Source: Zoroaster sp. YZ-2022 (lineage: Eukaryota > Echinodermata > Asteroidea > Forcipulatida > Zoroasteridae). From it: 64,000 nucleotides of DNA. Below the pieces are notes generated by a model. It was given only the letters and a program-made list of their open reading frames with translations. It was not told where the DNA came from and ran no database searches. Each line of letters opens with the position of its first letter. The stretch's first letter is position 1. Both the position numbers and the translations under genes were made by a program. Positions 55,301-64,000 of this stretch are shown here, in pieces. The stretch lies in the NCBI GenBank assembly GCA_029582265.1, contig CM055823.1, forward strand, positions 15,016,060 through 15,080,059, read 5' to 3'.

Positions 55301-56225
55301 GCCCCAAAAAACAGAAAAGAAAAAGAAAAGGGAAAAAACCCATACCCCTGGGGCCCCCACTGAAAAGCAATGCCCCCCCCCCCCCTGCCCCCACAGAAAA
55401 ATCCTGGCTACGCCGCTGATGAAGGCTAAGCTGTGAGTAAACTTTTACAAACCTTTCAAGGTCTGTTCATCATGAGAAGTTCCCAATGGTTCAATTTTCG
55501 AAGGAGACAACAAGAGATCACTGGTACCCTGTGTCAACGAAGTAATTGGTATATCGCCTTGAGACTTCTCTGCAGCAGCTGCTATGTCACCACAAGACGC
55601 ATCTTCTTTCTTTGCGGTAAAATCATACCATTATAATATGCAATAAAATGAGCGACTGAAATTTCTGAAACTAACTGTCGCTGTAAGAAGCGTTAGTTAT
55701 CCAAGGTAAAAAATAATAGGATACATACTGGGAACAGTTATGCTTTCAGTAGCATTTCCGTTATCTGGTCTCAGCGCGCGTCACATCATACTCGCGTAGA
55801 CATTTTAAATTTTCTTTAGTTTTTTGCTATGAAACAATGTCCAATTGCAGCCCAAATTGCTGGATCGATTGAAGATAGCCGGAAAAAACCGCGTCACTGC
55901 ACTTATTTTGAAGTCGATCGATGACCAGAAACCACAGACGTGTTTGGGGGGCCTTAACTGTAATTGTATCATCATTGGCTATTACATTATTCCCATTGTT
56001 TGTTAAATTTAAATTCACGTGGTTTTGCGTCCCTGTCTGTGTGCCCGAGCCGTCCATTGTATATCAGTCTGAGCAGGGTGGATCAAGGGTCCCCTCTTTA
56101 ACCATGTTATTGAAACGTATACAAAATATACATAATCATCCAGTTCGTAAGTCTTACCGATGTTGGTGTGTCAATATCTGCTTTATGTGATTCAACACAT
56201 ATCTTCTCTTTGTCTTCATCAGAAC
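43036..56225 (-). CDS. UNC5-like ZU5-UPA-Death-Death protein gene (5' end missing)
   Basis: Nine minus-strand exons join in phase: 56225-56158, 55609-55453, 54274-53637, 53078-52935, 52288-52088, 50440-50366, 49702-49390, 43656-43598 and 43344-43036. Together they give about 650 residues: a polar Ser/Glu-rich leader, ZU5, UPA, a Death-fold domain, a 20-residue linker and a second, canonical Death domain. This is the cytoplasmic architecture of UNC5/PIDD-type proteins, with an extra Death domain. No transmembrane segment is seen in these exons, so it may be an intracellular adaptor. ZU5-UPA folds over the Death domain in UNC5 and keeps it closed until triggered. Intron 7 holds the 21-bp minisatellite. 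The first exon and promoter were not found. Confidence 0.85.
43598..43656 (-). CDS. Mini-exon, 20-residue linker
   Basis: Only 59 bases, from ATTTTTAAG to CCGTTG|GTAAGT. It takes one base from the upstream exon and ends in phase 0, exactly bridging two otherwise incompatible exons. It reads DSTWNERGVNVPHDLQDKPL. It is too short for ORF-based gene finders. Confidence 0.8.
44408..48746. repeat. Minisatellite, 21-bp unit, about 207 copies, inside an intron
   Basis: The unit begins GAGTTAACAC and ends CCTGTAT. Variants change the middle (CCAG, CCTG, ACAG, TCAG) and the end (TGTAT, TGTGT, TGCGT, TGCAT). Because 21 is a multiple of three, frames stay open: ELTPSLY repeats on plus, VLTHTGW repeats on minus (up to 742 codons). 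Rare 20-base and 19-base units mark higher-order blocks: the same one-base deletion recurs at 45269, 46190, 47050 and 47971. Every unit contains the palindrome GTTAAC. Confidence 0.98.
49390..49702 (-). CDS. Exon: first Death-fold domain
   Basis: From TTTTTCACAG (exon start 49702) to ATCAG|GTACGT at 49390. About 104 codons of a helical domain (GGLTEETVNDLC, TNKEILKIYFAKCV, EAVQYLKQVLSHLN). It is paralogous to the orphan plus-strand exon at 33535-33933. It ends in phase 1. Confidence 0.82.
50366..50440 (-). CDS. Exon: UPA-to-Death linker
   Basis: Seventy-five bases, phase 0 on both sides (TTTTTCTCAG … GTCAAA|GTAAGT). It encodes HSQPAETKIDGQGNVSLHLP, a polar linker with a short beta-like end. 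Confidence 0.75.
50857..51030. repeat. Intronic duplicate of the segment beside the 52088 exon
   Basis: Near-identical to 51920-52085 (CATTGTTGTTTGGACAGTGT … AATCAGTCTTCATTGATG). The partner abuts a real splice donor. Here the corresponding position reads ATAAGTAATC, so the donor is lost, and no exon copy follows. A second matching block (TTAAATTATAAAC…CTTACAT at 51457 and 51843) lies between them. Confidence 0.85.
51920..52087. repeat. Intronic duplicate, partner adjoining exon donor
   Basis: Second copy of the 50857-51030 segment, starting immediately after the donor of the 52088-52288 exon. Confidence 0.85.
52088..52288 (-). CDS. Exon: UPA domain, second part
   Basis: From GCTATTTTTTCAG to AAACAA|GTAAGT, 67 codons, phase 0 both sides. 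KQIVFRKNIWTFSHNSVTFE and the later YCVAYCYQLG match the beta-strand pattern of the second half of UPA. Confidence 0.8.
52735..52762. repeat. Short telomere-like GGTTAGGG stretch
   Basis: GGTTGGGGTTGGGG followed by GAGGGTTAGGGTTAG. Only two true TTAGGG units, so a minor interstitial motif. Confidence 0.6.
52935..53078 (-). CDS. Exon: UPA domain, first part
   Basis: From CTGCCGTGCAG to TCACAG|GTAAAC, 48 codons, phase 0 both sides. KVLDMEKRF, then DLVIFRGKGDMSVEISNI, corresponds to the UPA strand region ('L.F.G….V.L..I'). Confidence 0.8.
53637..54274 (-). CDS. Exon: ZU5 domain and start of UPA
   Basis: From CTATTGCAG to AAGGAG|GTTTGT. It begins with a helix (HLQEILKEYN). ZU5 then opens at GGYLSLDKYNVHLYIPRGTI, with the small-residue turn and IPxGxI signature of the family. 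VDLGDSEEDILSP and CGPPGLSFLDSVVLSFPHHA follow, then VNHFTWFSLIGR, the closing ZU5 strand. WHTLRIYIWKND starts UPA. Confidence 0.9.
55216..55418. mobile_element. hAT-type MITE with perfect 8-bp target duplication
   Basis: The ends CAGCGGCGTAGCCA and TGGCTACGCCGCTG are inverted, and ATGAAGGC flanks both sides (55208-55215, 55419-55426). The interior has long C runs and the AAAAGAAAAAGAAAAGGG block shared with 15865-15957. It lies in an intron, its right edge 34 bp below the exon end at 55453. The intact target duplication says it is young. Confidence 0.93.
55453..55609 (-). CDS. Exon: polar leader of the ZU5-Death gene
   Basis: From ACCGCAAAG to TTGAAAG|GTTTGT, 52 codons plus one base; phase 0 in, phase 1 out, which fits the ZU5 exon. 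Ser/Thr/Glu-rich (DIAAAAEKSQGDIPITSL), with no fold predicted by eye. Confidence 0.72.
56158..56225 (-). CDS. Exon: acidic leader of the ZU5-Death gene
   Basis: From TATCTTTAAG to ACATCG|GTAAGA, 68 bases, encoding SDEDKEKICVESHKADIDTP. It requires one base from a still unidentified upstream exon. Confidence 0.6.
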
Positions 56226-57335
56226 CTTAAAGATAAAGATAAACCAAAGTAATGTTTATAAATATCATGTTTAGAGAAAATATTTACATTGATTTAAGCA
56301 CAACATTTAAGCAAACAAAGATCCACAAAATCGTTCATTTTACCGAATTTTGTCCGGTAAGTGGTAAGGGAATTCATACATATTTCACCAATTATCTATT
56401 TCTATACTGGTTCCAAATATATCACAATAATGTCACACAAATCTATTATGTATTGTCTGGTCACTACTGGATTATGTGTACGCCATTTCAGAACCCCTCA
56501 ACATGAGAGCGGGTTCACTTTTTCATTAAATGTTTTCATGGACATGAAAACAGCGCACCAAATTAAACATTATTATTGTTGATTTTTAAAATTATGTTTT
56601 CATTTTATCGAATATCCAAGTTGTCAGCCAATATACGTATCGAATTGCATCTGCAGCACATTTATCGATGTATCGTCTTTGTTTTTCTTCTATTTTACCT
56701 ATAATTTTACTAGAGGAAAATATTTCCTCAAAATATTTGTGCTAAGCATGGTTTACAGTAAATATTTTTGGAAATGGCATTGTTTTATTTCAATATAAAA
56801 ACTGGATTTTTCATCCACAAGATACAATAAAAGCAAATTTAATAACATTAGTGTAAATATTAATGTCAGAAGTGTATATATTGAACAAAACAGATTATTG
56901 GGACAAAATATAAGATATTAAAGTAGTTGCGGCCGTATTGGATTTCCAGAATGCATTACTCAATGTTGTCCAGTTCAGAGTTTGAAAGTTGACAACAAAC
57001 GCCAATACGTTGATTTTGTTTTCATTTATTTATTTATTTATTTATTTATCTGCCAAGATACTAAATGTATTTCTTTATTATTCTTTTAACTTTTGAATAT
57101 ATTTGTATATATGCTGTTACTTCAAGGAATTTTGAAATAAAGTCTTCCTTGGAAAAGTAAACAAAAAGTATTGATTGCTTGATTGCTTGATTGATTGATT
57201 GATTAATTGATTGATTGATTGATGGATTGATTGATTTTATATAGGGGAGTCCCAAAATGCTTATGAAAATCGATGACGATTGAATGACGGCTAGAATATT
57301 ATATAACAGCGGGTTTGTTGACAGCCAGTTGTCAT
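56226..57335. other. Non-coding with ATTT and GATT microsatellites
   Basis: (ATTT)n at 57024-57049 and (GATT)n at 57169-57235. I found no convincing upstream exon of the ZU5-Death gene here. Confidence 0.5.
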
Positions 57336-57420
57336 CGGGTAAGGTCGGTGGTCTAGAGGTTAAGACATGTACAATAGCAAGCAGGAGGTCGTTGGTTCGA
57401 ATCCCTCCCTAGTCGCCTGT
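57336..57420 (+). mobile_element. tRNA-derived sequence (SINE head or tRNA pseudogene)
   Basis: A-box-like GGTGGTCTAGAGGTTAAGA and a good B box GGTTCGAATCC, but the T-arm and acceptor stem do not pair properly. It differs from the other SINE family in the window. Confidence 0.55.
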
Positions 57421-57741
57421 AAAAAAAATTCACAGACAATCGGAAAGCACTGAGTTAAATCAACTGTTCATCACCCGACGCAAGAATGTCATCAATATAA
57501 TATATTATATGTATTGAACTAACTTAATTACTGATGAAGTCTTATTGATATAGAGAGTTGTATTACTTTTAAATGGCTCCACATCGATGACGTGTGGCTG
57601 CATGCTATCCAAGACGCACTCTGATGGCCAGCAAAATAACTTGGAGCAGCGTTACCATATGCAAGTTTGGCACATTGATATAGAACGTTATTTAAAACTT
57701 ACATAGGACGCGTTAAAAATATATTCACAGCTATTAAGAAT

Positions 57742-57922
57742 AAAAAGAAAAGAAAAGAAAAGAAAAGAAAAGAAAAGAAAAGAAAAGAAAAGAAAAGAAA
57801 AGAAAAGAAAAGAAAAGAAAAGAAAAGAAAAGAAAAGAAAAGAAAAGAAAAGAAAAGAAAAGAAAAGAAAAGAAAAGAAAAGAAAAGAAAAGAAAAGAAA
57901 AGAAAAGAAAAGAAAAGAAAAG
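57742..57922. repeat. (AAAAG)n microsatellite
   Basis: About 36 pure AAAAG units. The minus frame FFSFLFFSFL is a shadow. Confidence 0.98.
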
Positions 57923-58156
57923 GGCGAGGAGCGATATACATTGTATTATTAAACAAATGATATAAAGGTGAAAAGATAATAAGAATATTATACTTCACCA
58001 AGTAGAGAAACCTCCTCAGGGCAAAAACTTTGGATAATGAGAATGAATGGAAACGGCAAAATTAATCAGGAGTACTTACATGTGATTCATACATGGTCAA
58101 ACAGTCATACGATGTGATTTAATGAAACGTAATCATGTGGGAAGCATTTAACATCT

Positions 58157-58460
58157 GGGGCCAATTTCCTAGAGCTGCTAAGCAAATATTTTTGCTAAGC
58201 AACATAAAACTGACTACCAGCCAAATTATACTAATAATATAGTTTATAGTTTTGTATTTGTAATTTTTATTGATACAAGCCAAATTGAATTGTCCAAATC
58301 ACTTTGGTCGGCACGCATAAGTCCGTGAGTCAGGGTATTGCGAAACAAACTTTGATAAGCCATGTTTCTTTAACCAGGGTGCAATTTCAGCTGCTTAGCA
58401 GAAAAATTGCTTACAAGAAATATTTGCTTCGTAGATTTTCTTGGTTACCAGCCAAACTTG
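58157..58460. mobile_element. MITE-like inverted repeat (GGGGCCAATTTCCTAGAGCT)
   Basis: The left part GCCAATTTCCTAGAGCTGCTAAGC is echoed on the right in AGCTGCTTAGCA and TGCTTAC, with GACTACCAGCCAAA/GGTTACCAGCCAAA blocks repeated. The outer right terminus is eroded. Confidence 0.45.
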
Positions 58461-59446
58461 CACATTATATATCCGTTAATGTAGTACTTTATTTCTGTTT
58501 CCATTTGAAGATACACGATGACACAATGATACTGTCAGTTTTGAATTTGTGCGTCTCACGTCATCAGTTTTCAACATGAAACCGTAAAAGTCAAGCACAA
58601 TTCAACAACTGTAATAGATTTATAAAATATAAGTGCAACTCATAGTTGTATTTTCTCTGTGAAAAACATTACTATCATTGCTTCGTCTGAAATATGGATG
58701 TTTCATATAAATGCGTCTCAAGTTATTGTGTCGTACAATAATTATAATTAATGGATTTAATGAGAAAGTGGTGTATACCCGTTTCTCATTAAAACCCATT
58801 TTTACTTTACAGTAAATCGACTTCTAAAACATGTCGCATACCTTATTTTTATATTTAATATATACCAAGAAAATTTAAGTTTTTTCTCCGCTAGCAACAT
58901 ATTTATTTGTTAGATGGTTGGTATGATATATTAAAATTTGGGAATAATTTAGAGTTCCTTTATTAAATTGCCTAACCAAATTCATAGGCTCCGACTTCCG
59001 TAGTTTGACTGATATAGGCCTACTTTACATGAACAACACAATGGAATTTAAAATTGTTGGTCAAGGATAGTATTCAGGTAAAGTTAGTCAAATTATAACA
59101 TGTTGTGGCTGGAAACTCGGGCCTGATTACTTTCTCGGACTGAAGATCACTCAGAGCAATCTCAAGGCCAAGGCAAGTCCGTTTTGGAGGAAATCTACCG
59201 CCGATTGGTAATTGATTGTCAATCCCTAAGTTGGTCCACAGTTACCTCAATTCAATCCACACCTGACCAATATTTGTCAGCACAACAAATCAACTGTTTT
59301 ATGACTCAATAAATCACAGAGAGTATAACCGGACTATTTGTTGGAGTATTCTTTTCTTGCTCCATTACTGCACAATAGTTCCCTAATATCCACTTTGCAG
59401 GCACTACAATTATCGCTTATTGTTCGCACTGCATTAAGTCATACAC

Positions 59447-59795
59447 TGTCAAGTAAGTAATACGCGCTCTAGTAAGTATTATACAACCAAGTAAGTAATA
59501 CACGACCAAGTAAGTATTACACGACCAAGTAAGTAATACACGACCAAGTAAGTATTACGCGACCAAGAAAGTAATACACGACCAAGTAAGTATTACACAA
59601 CCAAGTAAGTATTACACAACCAAGTAAGTAATACACGACCAAGTAAGTAATACACGACCAAGTAAGTATTACGCGACCAAGAAAGTATTACACAATCCAG
59701 TAAGTATTGTGCGACACGGTAAGTCATGCACATCCAAGTAAGTGTTGTGCGACCCAGTAAGTAATGCACATCCAAGTAAGTCATACACAATTCAA
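59447..59795. repeat. Minisatellite, 19-bp unit AAGTAAGTAATACACGACC
   Basis: About 18 units of AAGTAAGTAATACACGACC with TATT/TAAT and CAACC/CGACC variants. Decayed units resume at 60235-60320 after an inserted MITE. Every unit carries AAGTAAGTA, a perfect splice-donor look-alike on plus. Confidence 0.93.
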
Positions 59796-59821
59796 CATGC
59801 AGTGTGTGACCCATTCCGGGT

Positions 59822-60226
59822 AGAATGTCGTATCCGACTGCCACTTGTTCTCATTCAAGATAACTAATGAAGTAATCTTACCTACCCAGTAAGGTGGAGA
59901 ACATATGGATGATGATAGACATATACTTTTTTATTCAAAATATTCTAGGATATTTATTTCATGAAAAACCAGGCATTTTTGGTAGATGATGACTTCATCA
60001 GTCATGTCAGTCTGATCTTGTCAGCTCCCCAATTTGTGACCAACACAGTCATTGTACATGCGCAGTGGCAAATGTAATAGGATCCTTCTATTTTTTGAAA
60101 GGGAGGATTTTTTAGAAGGGAAATAAAGTCCGAAAACCATGATAAAAGTGGATTTTAAAGATAGTTATCGCAAACAAAATTCCCCCAAAACCCTTAACAA
60201 GTGGCGGTCGGATACGACATTCTTTC
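59822..60226. mobile_element. TIR element splitting the 19-bp minisatellite
   Basis: The first bases GAATGTCGTATCCGACTGCC recur inverted at 60200-60226 with one mismatch, extending to a 27-base TIR. The 405 bp in between has no ORF. Target duplication unclear. Confidence 0.8.
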
Positions 60227-60774
60227 CCCAATTCCTAGTAAGTCATACACACTACAGCATGTAATGTGTGACAAACAATTCGCTTGCATACGCCAAGCTA
60301 GCGCCTCAGTAAGTATTACTCGAATCAACGTGTGACAAGTCTTACACGTCTCTTATATTCTCGCGCACTCCATGTGGTGAACCATGGGCATATTGAGTTG
60401 AAACGTTAAGATCTTTTCCTCACATTTCGGAGGCGCTCCTCCAAGTAGCCTGTAGCACAATGTTGGCCCTTTGACGATGTGAACCAAGCTTCCTGTGGTT
60501 AGTTGCAAACACACACATAAACAAAAAATCAAAATTGTTCTTGCACATCTTCTTAACAGAGACTTCAAAGTGTTTGTTGTGCTGTTTACATTCTTCAATC
60601 ATGATCTTCATTTTTAATTGGGTATAGTGTATTGGTTACATGTACCTCAAATGACTTGTTTTATTTGTGGCAAAAGACTGCTTTAACTGAATTTAATTAA
60701 ATTGTCAATACTCTACAGCAAGAGAAACCATACATATTTAGTTTTTTAAGGGGAGGGTGCCTTAATAAAAAAAA

Positions 60775-60829
60775 TACTTCACCATCATCATCACCATCAT
60801 CCTTCACCATCATCATCCTTCATCCTTCA
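60775..60829. repeat. CATCAT/CATCCTT simple repeat
   Basis: Repeats of CATCAT, CACCATCAT and CCTTCATC. It supplies the last codons and stop of the SAMD3-like terminal exon on minus. Confidence 0.9.
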
Positions 60830-62038
60830 GGAGAGGGTACTGACAAATTATATCCTTTGCCATCGCCAGTTTGACGTCTGATGTTGGCCTGCAATAAGTG
60901 TAAATAATATTTCAAGGAAAAAAAACATTTAACATATAAGAACTTCCAAAACATTGCTGGTAAAAATACGTTTTCATCAAACGTTGTGGCTTTGCAAATT
61001 TCCACCTAGTTTGGTATTTAAAGCAGTCAGTTGTCAAAAAGGACATTTAAACCCAAATTCTCAATTAGGAAAATTTATCTTTGAAGCAACCATTTTAAGT
61101 TTTGATCAACAAAACTTGGAAGTGCACTGCTTTGAAGTGAAAATGTTTATCAATTTCATTCTAACTTGCTTTTAGACTGAAAAATTACAATATGTTGATT
61201 GTCAGGATTGTCAGAATATTTCTGTTTAACCATACCTGTCTCCAAATCTTTCAATAAGGTGGGAAACCAGGATGCGCACAGCCCGTATTCTGTTCTTGTG
61301 GGACAAAAGGCCTCTGTCCATTTCCTGGACGATTTCATTTCCTCCAAACTGTTTTTGGAGTATTTCAGTGATGTCCTACAGTGTGCATAAAACAGGAAAC
61401 AGCACATGATGTATTATTACCAGATATCATCTTTGATTGTTGCCAATTACACAGTATACGGACCTCCTGCACACAACCTCATACCCAAGGTCTACTCTAG
61501 CCGCATTCTTATACTAGTAGACCCTGGTACATGTAGGGTTAGATAATTTCACTATGCAGTTTGGTTGCTGCCGACTGGTCTGGTACCTTGAACACTACAA
61601 ACGGTAACACGCACATCGGGTGAGAATGCACAAGTGATAGTCTTGGAGCATGATGTATGGAGCAGGTTTCACGAGCGCTGATCCGCTTTGACACAATCCA
61701 ATAATGCTGAGTGCTACAAACTATACTTACGTCAGAAAGGATAAATCTAGTTTTATACATCTGGTATTATTGAATGATATCAGAGCGGATTGGCATTCAT
61801 GAAACCTGTTACATGAAAAATGTAAGAGGTTGTCATACGCCTAGTTAAGGTTAAACTGCAAAGCAACCACAAACAAATTATAATAACTACTTACATAACT
61901 GATTCTGATTTTCTTCTGGCACGATGGAACTCCTGAAGTGACCTCTTGGGGTTCCAGTAAATCTGTGCTTGGACAGGATTCAGTCATGCTTTCATCCGTT
62001 GAAGAGGTCAAACTTTGGGATGCGGGAGGGCTGACCTC
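60813..62038 (-). CDS. SAMD3-like C-terminal helical domain gene, partial
   Basis: Three minus exons join in phase: 62038-61895, 61375-61236 and 60888-60813 (stop at 60815-60813). The first encodes a Ser/Thr/Pro/Glu-rich segment with an internal Met (MTESCPSTDLLEP). The second and third give DITEILQKQFGGNEIV, then KNRIRAVRILVSHLIERFGD and PTSDVKLAMAKDIICQYPLL. This is the helical module that follows the SAM domain in SAMD3-like and many uncharacterised animal proteins ('R..LVR.LV.HLIE..G..P…A..I...FP.L.D'). The usual continuation after the last block is missing: the frame ends in a GAT/GGATGA simple repeat. The SAM domain, if any, would be upstream, where a DDE transposase-type gene now lies. 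It is either truncated or part of that element. Confidence 0.6.
61660..61812. mobile_element. Short fold-back repeat
   Basis: GCAGGTTTCACGAGCGCTGA and CCGCTTTGACACAATCCAAT at 61661-61704 recur inverted (ATTGAATGATATCAGAGCGG, …CATGAAACCTGTTAC) at 61768-61811. It lies in an intron of the SAMD3-like gene. Confidence 0.65.
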
Positions 62039-62132
62039 CTATACACAAGTCAAAATTAGAAAAAGGGGCATGTGGGTTTAGAAACAAACACTTTTTTGTG
62101 TTCAAACTCAAAGATGAAGAAGAAAAACTTCA

Positions 62133-62247
62133 ACAGGGCTTTTTCCAAACCACGGCTTAGGCTCCGGCTCCGTTTGATGTTAAAGCAAAATGCACACTGT
62201 TCCAAAACTGATGACGGAGCCCAAGCCTAGATTTGGAAAAGGCCCAC
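62133..62247. mobile_element. Small MITE with GGGCTTTTTCCAAACCACGG ends
   Basis: The left arm GGGCTTTTTCCAAACCACGG and GCTTAGGCTCCGGCTCCGT is matched inverted at 62211-62247 (ACGGAGCCCAAGCCTAG and TTTGGAAAAGGCCC). About 115 bp, no ORF. Confidence 0.75.
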
Positions 62248-62578
62248 AGTGTCAACAGGAAACTGGTGCTGATGATGATCCTTATCAAGCACGCTTCACA
62301 GTATGTGTAATGTCATCTGAATTTGAATATCATCTGAATTTTGGGCACAATGTTCAAAACACGGATATAAAGCACCGGTTCTCCTTTAGTGCCATACACC
62401 TCAGGGTAGAACATTTATATGGTGCTTCTAAAAACCTTCTGCATATTAAACAAACTGTGTAAAAAGATGTCCTATAGGCATGCATTGGTAAGTAAAAAAT
62501 AGCAAGACAGGTAAAATATAACCATGTACATAGTTACAAATACATTCAATACTTGCATTTACTTCTCAGTGCAGAAAA

Positions 62579-64000
62579 CTATGGAATCCTATACCGCAGG
62601 CTGATGAAAAACTGGTTCCCATGATGTTGATACGACTTTACAGCATGCAGAGGATTAAAGTCGATAAGGTTGACAACAGATGCTACTCCTATTGCTCTTG
62701 GGTGTTCAGGTTCAATCTCGTATGCATGAAAGTGCCTACAGTACCCATTCGTCCACCACTTTTCAAATACCAGGATAACCACATTCTCAGACATAACCAC
62801 GTGGAGGACCTTTCCAAACACAGGATCTCCTTCATCCGTTTTGGACACAACTACCATAACATTTGGCCTATATTTTGTACCATGCACACTACACCAGTTG
62901 GCTACGTACACATCATCAAACAGTGCAATATCAAGATTGCGTGAAAGCAAATCGGCAGCTGGAAGGGATGTCAGAAGAACTGATGAGCCAGGTCCCACTT
63001 CTACATCTTGTCCATCCATATTATTTTTGGTGATGAGGTTGTAGCACAGGCCGAGTTGGTTTCTGAAGGCGAGTGTTTTTGCAATGTTCTGAAAATTGCA
63101 CACTATGTGTGACAACCGTTTGGAAAAGTTGTGATTGGCCTCGAAGCGCATTACCCAAAACTGTATCAGAGGCCCCAAGGCCTGCATGGCTGTAGGATAG
63201 TGCACCATGAAATGATGTTTTGGCTTCAAGTGTCTTTCACCAAAGAGCTGCAGAAAATGGTTATGATGATCCTTGATTAGGTGCTTCAAGTAGACTGCCT
63301 CCCCCTTACTTGTGACTGGAGCAAATATAAAATCCATGCAGTCTAGAAGCATCAATATCAGTTCCCAGTATTCATTCCCCTCTGGTACAAGGTCCGCCAA
63401 CATTACAGTTATGTGTCGCATCAGGCACCACATTTGACCGGCATGCTGACCAGAAGCCCCATCAGGATGAGACAGTGAATGCCGAGTAAGCACAGATGGC
63501 TTGTTCTTATCATCTGGTGCCCCGTAGTTAAAACTTGTGATACGCGCGTTCAATGTGTTGAGGCTGAAATGGCCTTGCTGTATCAATTCATGCAACACCA
63601 ACTTCAACTCTAGAGGGCAAACTCCCTCTAAAAGATCATGCATAACATCGGGTGCACTATTGTTGGTCACATGAAAATGAGCAACCTGGTTCAGAGGGCA
63701 TGCTGCTTTTATTCCTGTCTGTTGGAGGTTGTTAAGATTCAAGTCTTCTTCGTAGTTTTCTCTTGTACGAATCATCAACTTGTCCTCGACTGTTATTCGC
63801 TGAATGTCATTTCGATGCATTCGACACCATCGGCATGGATGGTTAGCTGTGAATCCTTCAGCAAAACCAAACAAGGCATGAATCCCCAGGTTATCTCCAA
63901 CTACTTGGCCAATACCCACTTTGACATTCCCTTCAAATGTTGTAGTCACTATGTCCATCCCATCGTCTGCCAGTATGTTGAGGTCATTGATAAGTGGTTC
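62579..64000 (-). CDS. CACTA-like (Tnp2-type) DDE transposase-like protein, partial
   Basis: The minus frame is open from the window edge (64000) to a stop at 62581-62579; at least 473 codons, with the N-terminus outside. Landmarks are GDNLGIHALFGF followed by CRWCRMHR, PDVMHDLLEGVCPLELKLVL, LKPKHHFMVHYP and RFEANHNFSKR. Tnp2/EnSpm transposases share the plan 'D.lg…GF…C..C' and 'D.MH.lL.Gv', so Asp (GDN), Asp (PDVMHD) and Glu (RFEAN) are candidate catalytic residues (inference). The frame has no stop or frameshift, so it is either a recent element or a domesticated gene. The Met at 63958 is not the start, because coding continues upstream of it. Confidence 0.7.
   Translation of the reverse strand, partial: EPLINDLNILADDGMDIVTTTFEGNVKVGIGQVVGDNLGIHALFGFAEGFTANHPCRWCRMHRNDIQRITVEDKLMIRTRENYEEDLNLNNLQQTGIKAACPLNQVAHFHVTNNSAPDVMHDLLEGVCPLELKLVLHELIQQGHFSLNTLNARITSFNYGAPDDKNKPSVLTRHSLSHPDGASGQHAGQMWCLMRHITVMLADLVPEGNEYWELILMLLDCMDFIFAPVTSKGEAVYLKHLIKDHHNHFLQLFGERHLKPKHHFMVHYPTAMQALGPLIQFWVMRFEANHNFSKRLSHIVCNFQNIAKTLAFRNQLGLCYNLITKNNMDGQDVEVGPGSSVLLTSLPAADLLSRNLDIALFDDVYVANWCSVHGTKYRPNVMVVVSKTDEGDPVFGKVLHVVMSENVVILVFEKWWTNGYCRHFHAYEIEPEHPRAIGVASVVNLIDFNPLHAVKSYQHHGNQFFISLRYRIP

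Noticed and set aside
57336..57420. Functional tRNA gene
   Set aside because: A and B boxes are present, but the acceptor and T stems do not pair.
57699..58001. FFSFLFFSFL membrane-like protein
   Set aside because: Translation of (AAAAG)n on the minus strand.
60353..60611. Overlapping minus frames of 63 and 81 codons as a further exon of the SAMD3-like gene
   Set aside because: No acceptor in phase with the upstream exon, and no match to the expected continuation of the domain.

Overview
The window is non-coding-rich, AT-rich animal DNA with GT-AG introns, C2H2/THAP/Death/ZU5 domains, tRNA-derived SINEs and many nested transposons. There are no bacterial features. An UNC5-like ZU5-UPA-Death gene, together with DIRS, Penelope-like, Kolobok-like, Ty3/gypsy and tyrosine-recombinase elements, fits a marine deuterostome invertebrate (echinoderm, hemichordate or amphioxus). 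I cannot fix the species.

Layout. Bases 1-9300 are mostly non-coding with MITEs, a SINE and a decayed coding-like stretch. Bases 9320-11231 hold a broken Ty3/gypsy pol on the minus strand that runs into a 500-base assembly gap. Bases 11.7-18.8 kb hold palindromic MITEs and two long polypyrimidine tracts. Bases 18.9-32.0 kb are the richest part: a spliced gene encoding an acidic N-terminus, a zinc-finger-like module, a tyrosine recombinase, an acidic exon and a Myb/SANT-like C-terminus, partly duplicated in tandem. Copy A has a 6.45-kb DIRS retrotransposon in its last intron. That DIRS carries a hAT-like insertion in its reverse transcriptase, and the hAT-like element carries a Penelope-like fragment. 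The same intron of copy B holds a 316-bp satellite with two SINEs. Because the two copies report each other's empty sites, the order of events can be read.

At 32.35-32.64 kb there is a Penelope-like terminal sequence with a hammerhead-like core next to a GT/AT microsatellite. An orphan Death-domain exon lies at 33.5 kb (+). A Kolobok-like element with a decayed THAP finger lies at 36.6-37.3 kb. LINE tails and dispersed repeats occupy 38-42 kb.

Bases 43.0-56.2 kb hold the best host gene, on the minus strand. Nine phase-compatible exons encode ZU5, UPA and two Death-fold domains; the 5' end is not found. One intron contains a 4.34-kb minisatellite of a 21-bp unit with higher-order structure, open in a frame on both strands. 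The orphan exon at 33.5 kb is a paralogue of this gene's first Death exon.

Bases 56-64 kb hold simple repeats, a 19-bp minisatellite split by a MITE, a short spliced gene resembling the C-terminal domain of SAMD3-like proteins (minus), and, off the right edge, a large CACTA-like DDE transposase-type ORF (minus).
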